Assembly: GCF_003287285.1 (NCBI RefSeq)
Contig: NZ_QMIG01000007.1
Location: 121,147-185,146 of the forward strand
Direction of reading: 5' to 3'
Length of the DNA stretch: 64,000 nucleotides
Source: Phytoactinopolyspora halophila
GTDB lineage: Bacteria > Actinomycetota > Actinomycetes > Jiangellales > Jiangellaceae
Shown here in pieces: positions 45,572 to 54,707 of the stretch. Below the pieces are notes generated by a model, which ran no database searches, was not told where the DNA came from, and saw nothing but the letters and a program-made list of their open reading frames with translations. Every line of letters begins with the position of its first letter. Positions within the stretch are counted from its first letter, which is position 1. Both the position numbers and the translations under genes were made by a program.

Positions 45572-46579
45572 CTACTCACGCACCCTGGTCTGTCGAGGAT
45601 CGAACGCGTCACGCAGGCCATCGCCGATGAAATTGACCGACAGCGCGATGATGACGATGAAGATACCTGGCCACCAGAACAGCGACGGCCGCGTCGTCAT
45701 CGCCGTCTCGTACAGGCTCACCAGCGAGCCCAGCGACACGTCCGGTGGGCGGACACCCAGGCCGAGGTAGGACAGCGCCGTTTCGAGCAGGATGCCCACC
45801 GCGACCGCCAGCGTGGCGCTGACGATGATGACGCCGATCGCGTTCGGCATCATGTGCTTGAAGATGATCCGCGAGGGTTTCGTGCCCGCCGCCCGGGCCG
45901 CCTCGACGAACTCCTTCTCGCGCAGGGCGAGGAACTCACCCCGGACGAGACGGGCGAGGCCGGTCCAGATGACCAGACCGATGGCAACCCCGAGGACCAC
46001 GATTCCGGCGCGTCCGGCGGCCGCCGCCAGGATGGCCGCGAACACCAGCGTCGGGATCGAGATCACGACGTCCGTCAGGCGCATCAGCACACCCTCGGTG
46101 CGTCCGCGGAAGTAGCCCGCCAGCGCACCGACGACGGCACCGACCACGGTCGACACGATGCCGATGACGAACGCGATGATCAGCGACTGCTGGGCACCAC
46201 GCATCACCAGGGCAAAGTAGTCCTTGCCGACGTCGTCCTGGCCGAACGGATGCTCGCCGAGGCGAATGCCGTCGCCGCCGAGGAACGCCGGCACCAGGCT
46301 CAACGTCGGATCTCCGTCGTTCACCAGGCTTCCCGTCGAGAGGTACGACTTGTCCCACCACCCGGGGATCGGCCCGAATCCGATCGACGTGAACGCCAGC
46401 ACGATCACCAGCAGCAACGTGATCATTCCGCCCATGGCGGCGCGGTGCCGGAAGAATCGCCGCCGGATCAACTGGCCCTGCGTGCGCGCGGCGATGGTGA
46501 TGCCCTGGGCCTCATCACCGGACGGTGGGCGATCAGTCGCGTTCTCGGACGTCGCCGGTCGGTTGGTCTCGGTGCTCAC
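45572..46579 (-). CDS. Peptide ABC transporter permease (OppC-like)
   Basis: 335 residues from GTG 46579, chosen because GGGAGG lies 8 nt upstream; the frame reaches ATG 46624. The N-terminal cytosolic segment is followed by six membrane helices. The periplasmic loop has the GEHPFGQDDVGKDYF pattern of OppC/DppC and the EAA loop is EFVEAARAAGTKPSRIIFKH. The ordinary partner of the enlarged OppB-like permease upstream. Confidence 0.94.
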   Translation of the reverse strand: MSTETNRPATSENATDRPPSGDEAQGITIAARTQGQLIRRRFFRHRAAMGGMITLLLVIVLAFTSIGFGPIPGWWDKSYLSTGSLVNDGDPTLSLVPAFLGGDGIRLGEHPFGQDDVGKDYFALVMRGAQQSLIIAFVIGIVSTVVGAVVGALAGYFRGRTEGVLMRLTDVVISIPTLVFAAILAAAAGRAGIVVLGVAIGLVIWTGLARLVRGEFLALREKEFVEAARAAGTKPSRIIFKHMMPNAIGVIIVSATLAVAVGILLETALSYLGLGVRPPDVSLGSLVSLYETAMTTRPSLFWWPGIFIVIIALSVNFIGDGLRDAFDPRQTRVRE

Positions 46580-46697
46580 AGCCGATCCCTCCCCTCGAAT
46601 ACTCGGGCCTGCGTCGTCGTGCATGCCCGGGCGGTTGTCGTGGTACGCGGCGCGGCAACCGTGTCCGCCACGGTGCGAATCGTGGTGGTCATCGGCA

Positions 46698-48209
46698 TCA
46701 CGACACCCTGATCCGCGGGTCGAGGTAGCCGTAGGCGATGTCCGCCAGCATGTTGAACACGACGACAGATCCGCCCGCCACGAGGAAGAACGCCATGACG
46801 GGAGGTGGATCCACCTCGCGGAGACCGTCGATGAACATCTGGCCCATTCCCTTCCAGCCGAACACGCCCTCGGTGATCACGGCACCGCCGATCACGGCGC
46901 CGAAGTCGAACGCCATCAGCGTCGTCACCGGGATCAACGCGTTGCGGAACGCGTGCTTCGTGACCACGGTCCGCTCGGTCAGGCCCTTGGACCGGGCCGT
47001 ACGGACGTAGTCCTGATTCATCACTTCGAGCATGCTGGCCCGGGTGTAGCGGGTGTAGACGGCGAACGAGATCAGCAGCAGGGCCAGCGTCGGCAAGATC
47101 AGGTGGCCCGCCGTGTCGAGACTGCTCTCCCAGAAGCTGCCCTCGAAGTTCGGTGTCGCGGCACCGATCGTGGAGACCGGCCGCCCCCGGACGATGTCGT
47201 AGTACCCGGAGTATGCCTGCAGCATGTAGTCGACGAAGATGACTCCGCCGGTGAGGAAGGCTGTCAGCGCCGATGCCGCCATCGCCTGCCGGCGCTGCAA
47301 ACCACCGACCACATACCCGATTCCCAGGCCGACACCGACGGCGATCACCGCGAGCAGCAGGATCACGGGCCAACTCGGATCCTCGAGGACCGGCTCCGAG
47401 AAGAGATAGAAGACGCATCCGACCGCGGCCGTGCTCAACGTCGCGATCACCGGGGGGCGATACCGGAACCCGATGATGAGCAACGTCGAACCCAGCGCCG
47501 CGCTGAGCGCGAGAACCACGATGGCGACGAAGCCGAGACCGGGATCCTCGAACCAGCCGGTCTCCGACAGCGCCCACAGCAGTCCCCCGGTGGCCACTGC
47601 CGCGATGGCGAATGTGGACACCCGGCGCTCCCGGTTGCCGCCGATGATGGCCATCCACGCCAGCCCGGCCAGCAGGGCGACGAGGACAATGATCGGCAGG
47701 GGGATACGTGGCTCGCGGAGCCAGTCGTTGAACTCGATGGCGCCGAACTGCTTGAGCATCACCGCGACCCAGAACACGGGAAGCGAGTAGAACAGGAACG
47801 CCGCAAAGGTCAGCGTGTAATCGAAACCGCTGTATTGCCGCAGCGCCGAGATGATGCCGATCATGACGCCCAGAATGATCGCCAAGACCGTCGCGGCGAT
47901 CACCAGTTGCAGCGTCGCCCAGATCGCCGGTCCGAGAATTCCGCTGACGGACTGCCCGAACTTGTTCTGCCCCAGATCACCCTGAAGCAGATCCCCCAGC
48001 CACAAGAAATACCGGAGGAAGACCGGCACGTCGAGGTTCATGGCCCGGCGTCGGGCATCCATCTGGGTTTGTGCATCACCTTCGTCTTGGATCCCGTACA
48101 GGTCTTGCAGGGGATCTCCGGAAAGTGCGGTGCCGACGTACACGAGGTATGACGCGGCAAGCAATGTGAAGACCGAGATGATCAGTCTTCGCACGATGAA
48201 GACGGCCAC
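46698..48209 (-). CDS. Peptide ABC transporter permease (OppB-like) with a six-helix insertion
   Basis: 503 residues, about 180 longer than a normal OppB. The N-terminal (residues 1-165) and C-terminal (355-503) parts are family-typical, including the EAA loop (YVRTARSKGL, 401-410). Between them, residues ~170-330 hold about six extra hydrophobic helices (for example PIIVLVALLAGLAWMAI, VAIVVLALSAALGSTLLI, PVILLLAVIAVGVGLGIGYV). An even number keeps the topology of the flanks. GGAGGAC lies before the GTG start. The operon order is lipoprotein, this gene, OppC, OppD, OppF. Confidence 0.93.
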   Translation of the reverse strand: MAVFIVRRLIISVFTLLAASYLVYVGTALSGDPLQDLYGIQDEGDAQTQMDARRRAMNLDVPVFLRYFLWLGDLLQGDLGQNKFGQSVSGILGPAIWATLQLVIAATVLAIILGVMIGIISALRQYSGFDYTLTFAAFLFYSLPVFWVAVMLKQFGAIEFNDWLREPRIPLPIIVLVALLAGLAWMAIIGGNRERRVSTFAIAAVATGGLLWALSETGWFEDPGLGFVAIVVLALSAALGSTLLIIGFRYRPPVIATLSTAAVGCVFYLFSEPVLEDPSWPVILLLAVIAVGVGLGIGYVVGGLQRRQAMAASALTAFLTGGVIFVDYMLQAYSGYYDIVRGRPVSTIGAATPNFEGSFWESSLDTAGHLILPTLALLLISFAVYTRYTRASMLEVMNQDYVRTARSKGLTERTVVTKHAFRNALIPVTTLMAFDFGAVIGGAVITEGVFGWKGMGQMFIDGLREVDPPPVMAFFLVAGGSVVVFNMLADIAYGYLDPRIRVS

Positions 48210-48262
48210 GCGTCCTCCAAGTCGTTACGCGAAGGATTACTCAGCCAAACGGAGCAGGCCGA

Positions 48263-48303
48263 GATCGCGGGGCCGGAAGCGACCGGCTCCCGGCCCCGCG
48301 ATC
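48263..48303 (-). terminator. Stem-loop between lipoprotein and permease genes
   Basis: A 14-bp perfect stem (48263-48276 with 48290-48303) and a 13-nt loop, with no T-run. In the gap between the lipoprotein gene and oppB-like gene; such hairpins often protect the mRNA of the abundant binding protein or reduce read-through into the permeases. Confidence 0.75.
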
Positions 48304-48351
48304 CTGGCGCTTACCTGATGACATTCGTGTCGATCCGATCGACGACCTGAC

Positions 48352-50133
48352 CTAGAGGCGGCCCCATTCGTGCTTGTTCCAGGTGATGCCTCCCTGGCTC
48401 GGGTTCGGCCCGACGCCCTCGACATCTTCTGCCCACGCGAGCAGGTCCGGGTGCGTGAAGAGCGGGATCGTGTAGAGATCCTCCCAGAGCAGCGCCTCAA
48501 TTTCCTTGACGATCGGACGCTGCGCCTCCAGATCCAGCTCCGTCAGCAGCTCGTTGTAGAGGGCGTCGACCTCCTCATTCGAGTAGCAGCCGAAGTTGTT
48601 CCCCGTGGTGCCGAAGCCGCAGGACTCCGGGGTCATGAATGTCGACGCGGTACCGCTGACGTAGGCCGATCCGATCCACCCGAACAGGGCGACGTCGTAG
48701 TTGCCTTCAGGCAGGTGCCGGCCGAAGAACTCGTCGGTTCCGAAGTCTTCGACCTCCCAGCCGGCCTCTTCACACGAGTCACGGATGAGCTCGACCTGGT
48801 TGGTCCGCGTCGGGTTCGGCTCCTGGTACCCGATGCGCACTTCCTGACCGACCATGTCCTTGTCCTCGAGGATCTCGCGCGCACCCTCGATGTCGACTTC
48901 CATGTAGTCCTCGTAGCCGCTGCCCTCGATCTGGAAGTCGTAGTCGTCCTGGAACGAGTACGTCAGCCGGGCGTTGAGCACTTCGGCATCCGGATTCTGC
49001 GGCCGGATCAAGTTGTCGACGATCAACTCTCGCGGCACGCACTTGGCGAAAGCCTCGCGCAGTTCGCGGTCCTCGAACATGTGCCCGGGCCGCATGTTGA
49101 AGTCGACGTGCTCGTAGGTGAACGACTCGCCCGTGTGCAGCTCGACACCGGACATCGCATCCAGCTGGTTCACCAGGTCCGGGTTGGGCTGCGGGTCCAT
49201 GATGTCGACCTCGCGATTGTCCAGGGCCTGGGCCTGCTGCTCCTGAGACAGGAACCGGAAGACGATGGTGCTCGAGCGGGGCGGATCACCCCAGTACTCC
49301 TCGTTGTACTCCATCGTCAGCGACTCGCCGGCCTCCCAGTTCGTCAGCTTGTACGGGCCCGAGGACGGGATCAGCTCCTCGTCCAGCAGGTCACCGGGAT
49401 CCATCGTCCAGCCGGTGTTGTAGAACTCCGCGGCGTCCGCCAGTGTGTCCATGTCGTCGTCGCGGATCGCCTGGATGAACTCCTCCTCGGAGAGATCACC
49501 CTGCTCCGCGACGATGTGTGCCGGCATGAACGCGCCGTAGCCGCCGAGGGCCTCCCACGACGCGTAGGGAGTCTCGTACTCGACGGTGATCGTCTTGTCT
49601 CCCGGCTCGCAGTCCGGCTTGACCCAGTCCTCGACACCCGTGGTTCCAGCGGTGGAGAACAGCGGGACCGGATTGCCTTCCTCGTCCTCTTCATCGGTCA
49701 CGTAGGTACCCGACTGGGCCGCCCAATACAGGAGCATGTCGTCACAGTCGAGCGGCGTGCCATCCGACCACGCCGCCTCCTCGTGGAACGAGTACTCGAC
49801 GACCTGCGGGTCTTCGGAAACCAGCTCCATGGTGCCGAAGTCCTCGTTCGGCTCGGCCAGCCCATCAGGGCCGTATTGCCAGAAGCCGCCGAGAACGCCG
49901 TTGACCACGTGCGTGTTGCGAAACGAGTTCTGGTCGGCGGTGTTGTTGTTGTACGACGCGAATTCCTGCTCGGCCGCGTACACGATCTCGACGTCCTCGG
50001 GGGCGTCAGCAGCTTCTTCGTCCTCCACCGGGTCATCGGCGGAATCGTCGGCGTCGTCGCCGCACGCTGCGAGCACGAGTGCGCCCGCCGCGGTGGCAGC
50101 CAGGAACGCCGCTCCTCTGCGCTTGGTTCTCAA
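48352..50133 (-). CDS. Extracellular solute-binding lipoprotein, family 5 (peptide ABC)
   Basis: 593 residues from TTG 50133, chosen because GGAGGAG lies 7 nt upstream; the long open frame above it has no family match. The signal peptide ends in a lipobox (ALVLAACGDD). The mature N-terminus is strongly acidic (DDADDSADDPVEDEEAAD). The family 5 fold is supported by WSDGTPLDCDDMLLYWAAQS and GPYKLTNWEAGESLTMEYNE. First gene of the full Opp operon. By position near typA and sdh it may correspond to the Streptomyces BldK locus; that is recall, not a test. Confidence 0.93.
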   Translation of the reverse strand: MRTKRRGAAFLAATAAGALVLAACGDDADDSADDPVEDEEAADAPEDVEIVYAAEQEFASYNNNTADQNSFRNTHVVNGVLGGFWQYGPDGLAEPNEDFGTMELVSEDPQVVEYSFHEEAAWSDGTPLDCDDMLLYWAAQSGTYVTDEEDEEGNPVPLFSTAGTTGVEDWVKPDCEPGDKTITVEYETPYASWEALGGYGAFMPAHIVAEQGDLSEEEFIQAIRDDDMDTLADAAEFYNTGWTMDPGDLLDEELIPSSGPYKLTNWEAGESLTMEYNEEYWGDPPRSSTIVFRFLSQEQQAQALDNREVDIMDPQPNPDLVNQLDAMSGVELHTGESFTYEHVDFNMRPGHMFEDRELREAFAKCVPRELIVDNLIRPQNPDAEVLNARLTYSFQDDYDFQIEGSGYEDYMEVDIEGAREILEDKDMVGQEVRIGYQEPNPTRTNQVELIRDSCEEAGWEVEDFGTDEFFGRHLPEGNYDVALFGWIGSAYVSGTASTFMTPESCGFGTTGNNFGCYSNEEVDALYNELLTELDLEAQRPIVKEIEALLWEDLYTIPLFTHPDLLAWAEDVEGVGPNPSQGGITWNKHEWGRL

Positions 50134-50182
50134 GGTGGGACTCCTCCGAACGTGACGGACCCACACGGGCCCCGAAAAATGA

Positions 50183-50193
50183 GTTGACTCAAC
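50183..50193. promoter_or_regulatory. Candidate operator upstream of the Opp lipoprotein gene
   Basis: The perfect odd-centred palindrome GTTGACTCAAC lies about 50 bp before the TTG start. No regulator is encoded nearby. Confidence 0.3.
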
Positions 50194-50338
50194 CAAACAT
50201 TTGTGGTGCGCCGTGCACAAGGTGCCATGACAGAAGTTACTGAGCTGCAACCCGAATGCTGTGCGATTGCGCGGAATATAACGGTTCGAGCACGGAGTCG
50301 CCAGGTAATCCTCTCGCCTGCGGGAACGCTCTCCGGAT

Positions 50339-50380
50339 AGGCGCCTTCTCGAATCGGACAGGCGCCTTCTCGATTCGCGA
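50339..50380. repeat. 21-bp tandem duplication
   Basis: AGGCGCCTTCTCGA(A/T)TCG plus 3 nt occurs at 50339-50359 and 50360-50380, in the intergenic region. Confidence 0.8.
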
Positions 50381-50687
50381 CTCGCCGATTGACCCCGCGA
50401 ATTCACGCAGAATCCGATTGCCCATTATTCGATCGATTTCCGCCTACATGGTGAGACAGTTCAGAGCGACGTCCCGTGACGCATTCGGGACGACGTCCCG
50501 TGTCGCGCCGGGGCCGCCCACCCTCGGTCGATCACCGCCCCGACGGGCAGCCCCGCCAGCGTGGCGGATACCACAGCCGTGATCATGGACCGATCCCTTG
50601 AGACACTGGATTTCCGTGTCCACTCCATGCAAAGCTGCGGGGCGGGGTTAGCGACCGTAGACGTTCGCACGAGACCAGGGAGACCGC

Positions 50688-50978
50688 ATGGGCGCGATAA
50701 GCGCATCGCAGGGCCGCGTTGCCGTGGCGCTCACCACGCTCGAGTCGACAGTCTCCCGTCTACATCACGTCTATGGCGATACGCTGGGCACGCGTCGCCC
50801 CGTGAGCGACGTCGGCCGGCTTCGGGAAGATCTCGACCAGCTCGGCGAACCCCAACCTGCACATCGACCCCTACCTGAGGGCCCTCTCGAGATGGTTCCG
50901 GACACCCCGTACGATCCGAACATGTGGACGGGAGCCGAAGAAGAGGGTCTTGGAGCACCGGATCGGCACGCACCGTGA
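50688..50978 (+). CDS. Small uncharacterised protein leading the sdh operon
   Basis: 96 residues from ATG 50688, with GGGAG about 8 nt upstream. Codon third positions are GC-rich as in neighbouring genes, so I believe it is real. An N-terminal helix (RVAVALTTLESTVSRLHHVY) and a Pro-rich C-terminal half with PYDPNMWTGAEEEGLGAP. No Cys, no membrane segment. Its TGA overlaps the sdhC start (TGATG), which implies coupled translation and a role near succinate dehydrogenase. I do not recognise a family. Confidence 0.65.
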   Translation: MGAISASQGRVAVALTTLESTVSRLHHVYGDTLGTRRPVSDVGRLREDLDQLGEPQPAHRPLPEGPLEMVPDTPYDPNMWTGAEEEGLGAPDRHAP

Positions 50979-51862
50979 TGACGACTACTGGAACCGAAGA
51001 ACCAGAACCTGACCGCCCAAATCGCGCGAACGCCACGGCGTCGGCCGTGGCCGAGCCAGCCGATGGGCCGCTCTCCGGCGGCGTCAAGGCGCCCTCCCGT
51101 GCCCGCATCGGATGGCGGACGCTGCGCAAGGATCGTTACTGGCTCGAGCCCACGCTGATCGTCGCGGGCCTGTCCGCCTGGCTTCTTTACGGCTTCGTCC
51201 GGGTGTTCATGCAGGACTTCTACTACGTCGCAGAACACCACTACCTGACGCCGTTCTACTCCCCGTGCACGTCCACCGGCTGCGTCGAGGCGGCAGCACA
51301 TTTCGGGCGTTTCACGCCCGACCATCCCCTCATCCCATTCGCCGCCCTGAGCCTGCCGTTCCTGCTGCTACTGCGGCTGACCTGCTACTACTACCGCAAG
51401 GCCTATTACCGCAGCTTCTGGATGTCGCCACCGGCCTGCGCGGTCCCGGACCGGCACGCGTCCTACACCGGCGAAACCCGCTTCCCGCTCATCCTGCAAA
51501 ACCTGCATCGCTACACCTTCTACATCGCAGTCGTCATCGTGCTGATCAACACGTGGGACGCGATACTCGCCTTCGGCGGGGAGGACGGGTTCGGCGTCGG
51601 CCTCGGCAATCTCGTACTGCTCTTCAACGTCGTGATGCTGTGGCTGTACACGCTGTCGTGCCACTCTTGCCGGCACGTCTTCGGCGGACGGCTCCGGCAC
51701 TTCTCCCGGCACCCGGTCCGGTATCGATGGTGGACGTTCGTGTCCAAGCTCAACACCCGGCACATGCAGTACGCCTGGATGTCTCTGGGCTCGCTGTTCC
51801 TCGTCGACTTCTACGTGATGGCGGTGGCAGCCGGCTGGATTTCCGACCTACGTTTCTTCTAG
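50978..51862 (+). CDS. sdhC: Succinate dehydrogenase/fumarate reductase membrane subunit
   Basis: 294 residues from ATG 50978. A disordered N-terminus (~50 residues), then five membrane helices at about 57-77, 117-136, 180-198, 208-227 and 268-287. Conserved Cys-rich motifs TCYYYRKAYYRSFW, SPPACAVPD and LSCHSCRH mark the actinobacterial single-subunit type that anchors SdhAB and passes electrons to quinone. Several helix His residues could ligate haem, but I cannot assign pairs. Followed after 16 nt by sdhA. Confidence 0.85.
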   Translation: MTTTGTEEPEPDRPNRANATASAVAEPADGPLSGGVKAPSRARIGWRTLRKDRYWLEPTLIVAGLSAWLLYGFVRVFMQDFYYVAEHHYLTPFYSPCTSTGCVEAAAHFGRFTPDHPLIPFAALSLPFLLLLRLTCYYYRKAYYRSFWMSPPACAVPDRHASYTGETRFPLILQNLHRYTFYIAVVIVLINTWDAILAFGGEDGFGVGLGNLVLLFNVVMLWLYTLSCHSCRHVFGGRLRHFSRHPVRYRWWTFVSKLNTRHMQYAWMSLGSLFLVDFYVMAVAAGWISDLRFF

Positions 51863-51878
51863 AAGGAGCCCTTGCACC

Positions 51879-53684
51879 ATGACCGACCCCAACAGCTTCG
51901 AACGCCACCGCTACGACGTCATCGTCGTCGGCGCGGGTGGGGCAGGTCTGCGTGCGGCCATCGCCGCGCACGACGCCGGAGCCAAGGTCGCCATCATCTG
52001 TAAGTCGCTGCTCGGCAAGGCACACACTGTCATGGCCGAGGGCGGGATCGCCGCTGCCATGGGCAATGTGTGGAGTGAAGACAACTGGAAGGTGCACTTC
52101 CGCGACACCATGCGTGGCGGAAAGATGCTCAATCACTGGCGCATGGCGCAGCTGCACGCCCAAGAATCGGCAAACCGTGTCCACGAGCTCGAAGAGTGGG
52201 GCGCGCTCTTCGACCGCACCGCCGAGGGACTGATCTCGCAGCGGGACTTCGGTGGGCACCGGTACGCCCGCCTGGCCCACGTCGGCGATCGCACCGGCCT
52301 CGAACTGATCCGGACGCTTCAACAGCGTGCCGTCGCGCTGGGCATCGACGTGTTCATGGAGTGCACGGTCACCAAGCTGTTCCGCGACGATGAGCAGCGC
52401 ATCTCCGGTGCCTTCGCCTACTGGCGCGAGAGCGGGAGATTCATCGTGTTCGACGCCCCCGCCGTGGTGCTCGCCACCGGCGGAATCGGCAAGTCCTACA
52501 AGGTGACCTCCAACTCGTGGGAGTACACCGGCGACGGCCACGCCCTCGCGCTGGACTCCGGTGCGTCTCTAGTGAACATGGAGTTCGTCCAGTTCCATCC
52601 CACCGGCATGGTGTGGCCCCCGTCCGTCAAGGGGATCCTCGTCACCGAATCCGTCCGGGGTGACGGCGGCGTGTTGCGCAACAGCGAGGGCCGCCGGTTC
52701 ATGTTCGACTACATCCCGGAATACTTCAAGGCCGAGACGGCGGACACCGAGGAAGAGGCGGACCGCTGGTACGACGACAAGTCCAACAACCGCCGCCCAC
52801 CCGAGCTGTTGCCCCGCGACGAGGTCGCTCGTGCGATCAATGCCGAGGTCAAGGCCGGTCGCGGGTCGCCACACGGCGGCGTGTTCCTCGACATCGCATC
52901 CCGCCGCTCAACCGAATACATCGAACGCCGCCTGCCGTCCATGCATCACCAGTTCAAGGAGCTGGCCGACGTCGACATCACGGCCGAGGCCATGGAGGTC
53001 GGCCCGACGTGCCACTACGTCATGGGCGGCGTCGCGGTCGATGCCGACACCGCCGAATCCGTCGTTCCCGGGCTTTATGCCGCGGGCGAGGTGGCCGGTG
53101 GCATGCACGGTTCCAACCGGCTCGGCGGCAACTCCCTGTCCGACCTGCTCGTCTTCGGCCGGCGTGCCGGCGAACACGCCGCACATGGCGCGACCGAACG
53201 AGAGCAGCGGGCGCCAGTGTCTGATGACGACATACGGGCCGCGGCCGAGGCCGCTCTCGCACCGTTCGAGCAGGATGGCGGCGAGAACCCGTACACGCTG
53301 CAACACGAGCTGCAGGACGTCATGCACAGTCTCGTCGGCATCATCCGGCAGGCGAGCGAGATGGAGAAGGCGCTGGAGGAAATCGCGCGCCTGAAGGAGC
53401 GCGCTGCCAAGCTCACCGTCGAAGGTCACCGGCAGTACAACCCCGGCTGGCACCTGGCGCTCGACATTCGCAACATGCTCCGCGTATCGGAATGCATCGC
53501 GCTTGCCGCGCTCGAGCGCACCGAGAGCCGCGGCGGTCATACCCGTGACGACTTCCCCACCACGGATGACAGCTGGGCCACGGTCAATCTGCATTGCATT
53601 GCCGACGGCGACTCCGTCGCGATACGTCATGAACAGCTGCCGGCCATGCCCGACGAGCTGCGCGAGCTCTTCCAGGAGACGTAA
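51879..53684 (+). CDS. sdhA: Succinate dehydrogenase/fumarate reductase flavoprotein subunit
   Basis: 601 residues. The FAD-binding motif VIVVGAGGAGLRAAIAAHDA starts near residue 10; LGKAHTVMAEGGIAAAMG has the His used for covalent FAD; the active site includes FVQFHPTGM and MHGSNRLGGNSLSDL. Oxidises succinate to fumarate (or the reverse). AAGGAG lies 11 nt before the ATG. sdhB follows after 96 nt. Confidence 0.95.
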   Translation: MTDPNSFERHRYDVIVVGAGGAGLRAAIAAHDAGAKVAIICKSLLGKAHTVMAEGGIAAAMGNVWSEDNWKVHFRDTMRGGKMLNHWRMAQLHAQESANRVHELEEWGALFDRTAEGLISQRDFGGHRYARLAHVGDRTGLELIRTLQQRAVALGIDVFMECTVTKLFRDDEQRISGAFAYWRESGRFIVFDAPAVVLATGGIGKSYKVTSNSWEYTGDGHALALDSGASLVNMEFVQFHPTGMVWPPSVKGILVTESVRGDGGVLRNSEGRRFMFDYIPEYFKAETADTEEEADRWYDDKSNNRRPPELLPRDEVARAINAEVKAGRGSPHGGVFLDIASRRSTEYIERRLPSMHHQFKELADVDITAEAMEVGPTCHYVMGGVAVDADTAESVVPGLYAAGEVAGGMHGSNRLGGNSLSDLLVFGRRAGEHAAHGATEREQRAPVSDDDIRAAAEAALAPFEQDGGENPYTLQHELQDVMHSLVGIIRQASEMEKALEEIARLKERAAKLTVEGHRQYNPGWHLALDIRNMLRVSECIALAALERTESRGGHTRDDFPTTDDSWATVNLHCIADGDSVAIRHEQLPAMPDELRELFQET

Positions 53685-53780
53685 TTGCCGCTCGCGCCGT
53701 TGACCCCGGTGTGTTCTCGCCGATCACGTGCCGCCGTGCACATGGGCGAGACACGACGTGACAAAGGAGAGATGTAGCCG

Positions 53781-54539
53781 ATGACTTATGACTTGAACCT
53801 GCGGGTCTGGCGCGGTGACGCCTCGGGGGGCGAGCTCACCGACTACGTCGTTCCAGTCGAGGAAGGTGAGGTCGTCCTTGACGCCCTGCACCGGCTTCAG
53901 GCGACCCAGACCGGTGACCTCGCCGTGCGGTGGAACTGCAAGGCCGGCAAGTGTGGCTCGTGCAGCGCGGAGATCAACGGAAAGCCCCGGCTGACCTGCA
54001 TGACCCGGCTTTCGATCTTTGAACCGGGCGAGACCGTGACCGTCACACCCCTGCGCACGTTCCCGGTGATCCGCGATCTAGTCACCGATGTCTCCTACAA
54101 CTACGAGAAGGCGAAGAAGGTACCGACCTTCTCCCCCGAACCCCGCCAGGCCGACGGCACGTATCGGATGCAGCAGGAAGACGTGCAGCGCGGGCAAGAA
54201 TTCCGCAAGTGCATCGAATGTTTCCTGTGCCAGTCGGTGTGTCACGTCATACGCGATCACGAAGAGAACAAGGAGGCCTTCTCCGGTCCTCGCCTCTTCC
54301 TTCGCTATGCCGAGTTGCAAATGCACCCGCTCGAGACCAACGACCATCGAGACGCCGCCCGCGAGGAGTCCGGTGTCGGCATGTGCAACATCACCAAGTG
54401 CTGCACCGAGGTCTGCCCGGAGGGCATTAAGATCACGGACAACGCGATCATCCCGGTCAAGGAGCACGTGGTCGACCGTTCCTACGATCCCGTCGTCTGG
54501 CTCGGCAGAAAGATCTTCCGGCGCTCCTCCGACGACTGA
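53781..54539 (+). CDS. sdhB: Succinate dehydrogenase/fumarate reductase iron-sulfur subunit
   Basis: 252 residues. [2Fe-2S] ligands in NCKAGKCGSCSAEING and LTCMTR; [4Fe-4S] and [3Fe-4S] ligands in CIECFLCQSVC and CNITKCCTEVCPEG. It carries electrons from FAD to the quinone site. The operon is small ORF, sdhC, sdhA, sdhB. A longer loop around DHEENKEAFSGPRLF matches the actinobacterial form. AAAGGAG precedes the start. Confidence 0.95.
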   Translation: MTYDLNLRVWRGDASGGELTDYVVPVEEGEVVLDALHRLQATQTGDLAVRWNCKAGKCGSCSAEINGKPRLTCMTRLSIFEPGETVTVTPLRTFPVIRDLVTDVSYNYEKAKKVPTFSPEPRQADGTYRMQQEDVQRGQEFRKCIECFLCQSVCHVIRDHEENKEAFSGPRLFLRYAELQMHPLETNDHRDAAREESGVGMCNITKCCTEVCPEGIKITDNAIIPVKEHVVDRSYDPVVWLGRKIFRRSSDD

Positions 54540-54707
54540 ACCCCGCGAATCCGCCCGTGCACCTCCAAGCTACGAGCGAATTTCACGAGGCGGATTGGGA
54601 GATCGCATGGTGAGCGGTGGCGCGTGCTTCTACGCTTTCCCTAGGTGGATATCAGTTCGGCCGTGAACCCGAAAAGCGCAGCCACCGCGCGGGGAAGGAG
54701 CCCTCGA

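Larger units (their letters stand above)
50134..50687. other. Intergenic region upstream of the Opp operon and the sdh operon
   Basis: 554 bp with no convincing gene; the short frames have poor codon bias. It contains the 11-bp palindrome GTTGACTCAAC (50183-50193), two 21-bp tandem copies of an AGGCGCCTTCTCGA unit (50339-50380), and a repeated GACGTCCCGTG motif near 50470-50500. It must hold the divergent promoters of both operons. Confidence 0.55.

Noticed and set aside
44483..46711. 742-codon plus-strand frame across the oppD/oppC-like genes
   Set aside because: Antisense shadow of conserved ABC transporter genes.
46224..48152. 642-codon plus-strand frame across the Opp permease genes
   Set aside because: Antisense of two well-supported permease genes; composition is Arg/His/Gly-rich noise typical of high-GC shadows.
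48370..50187. 605-codon plus-strand frame opposite the Opp lipoprotein gene
   Set aside because: The opposite strand encodes a lipoprotein with signal peptide and lipobox; this frame has no family features.
50256..50582. Possible 108-residue gene in the intergenic region
   Set aside because: No ribosome binding site, irregular composition and overlap with repeats; nothing recognisable.
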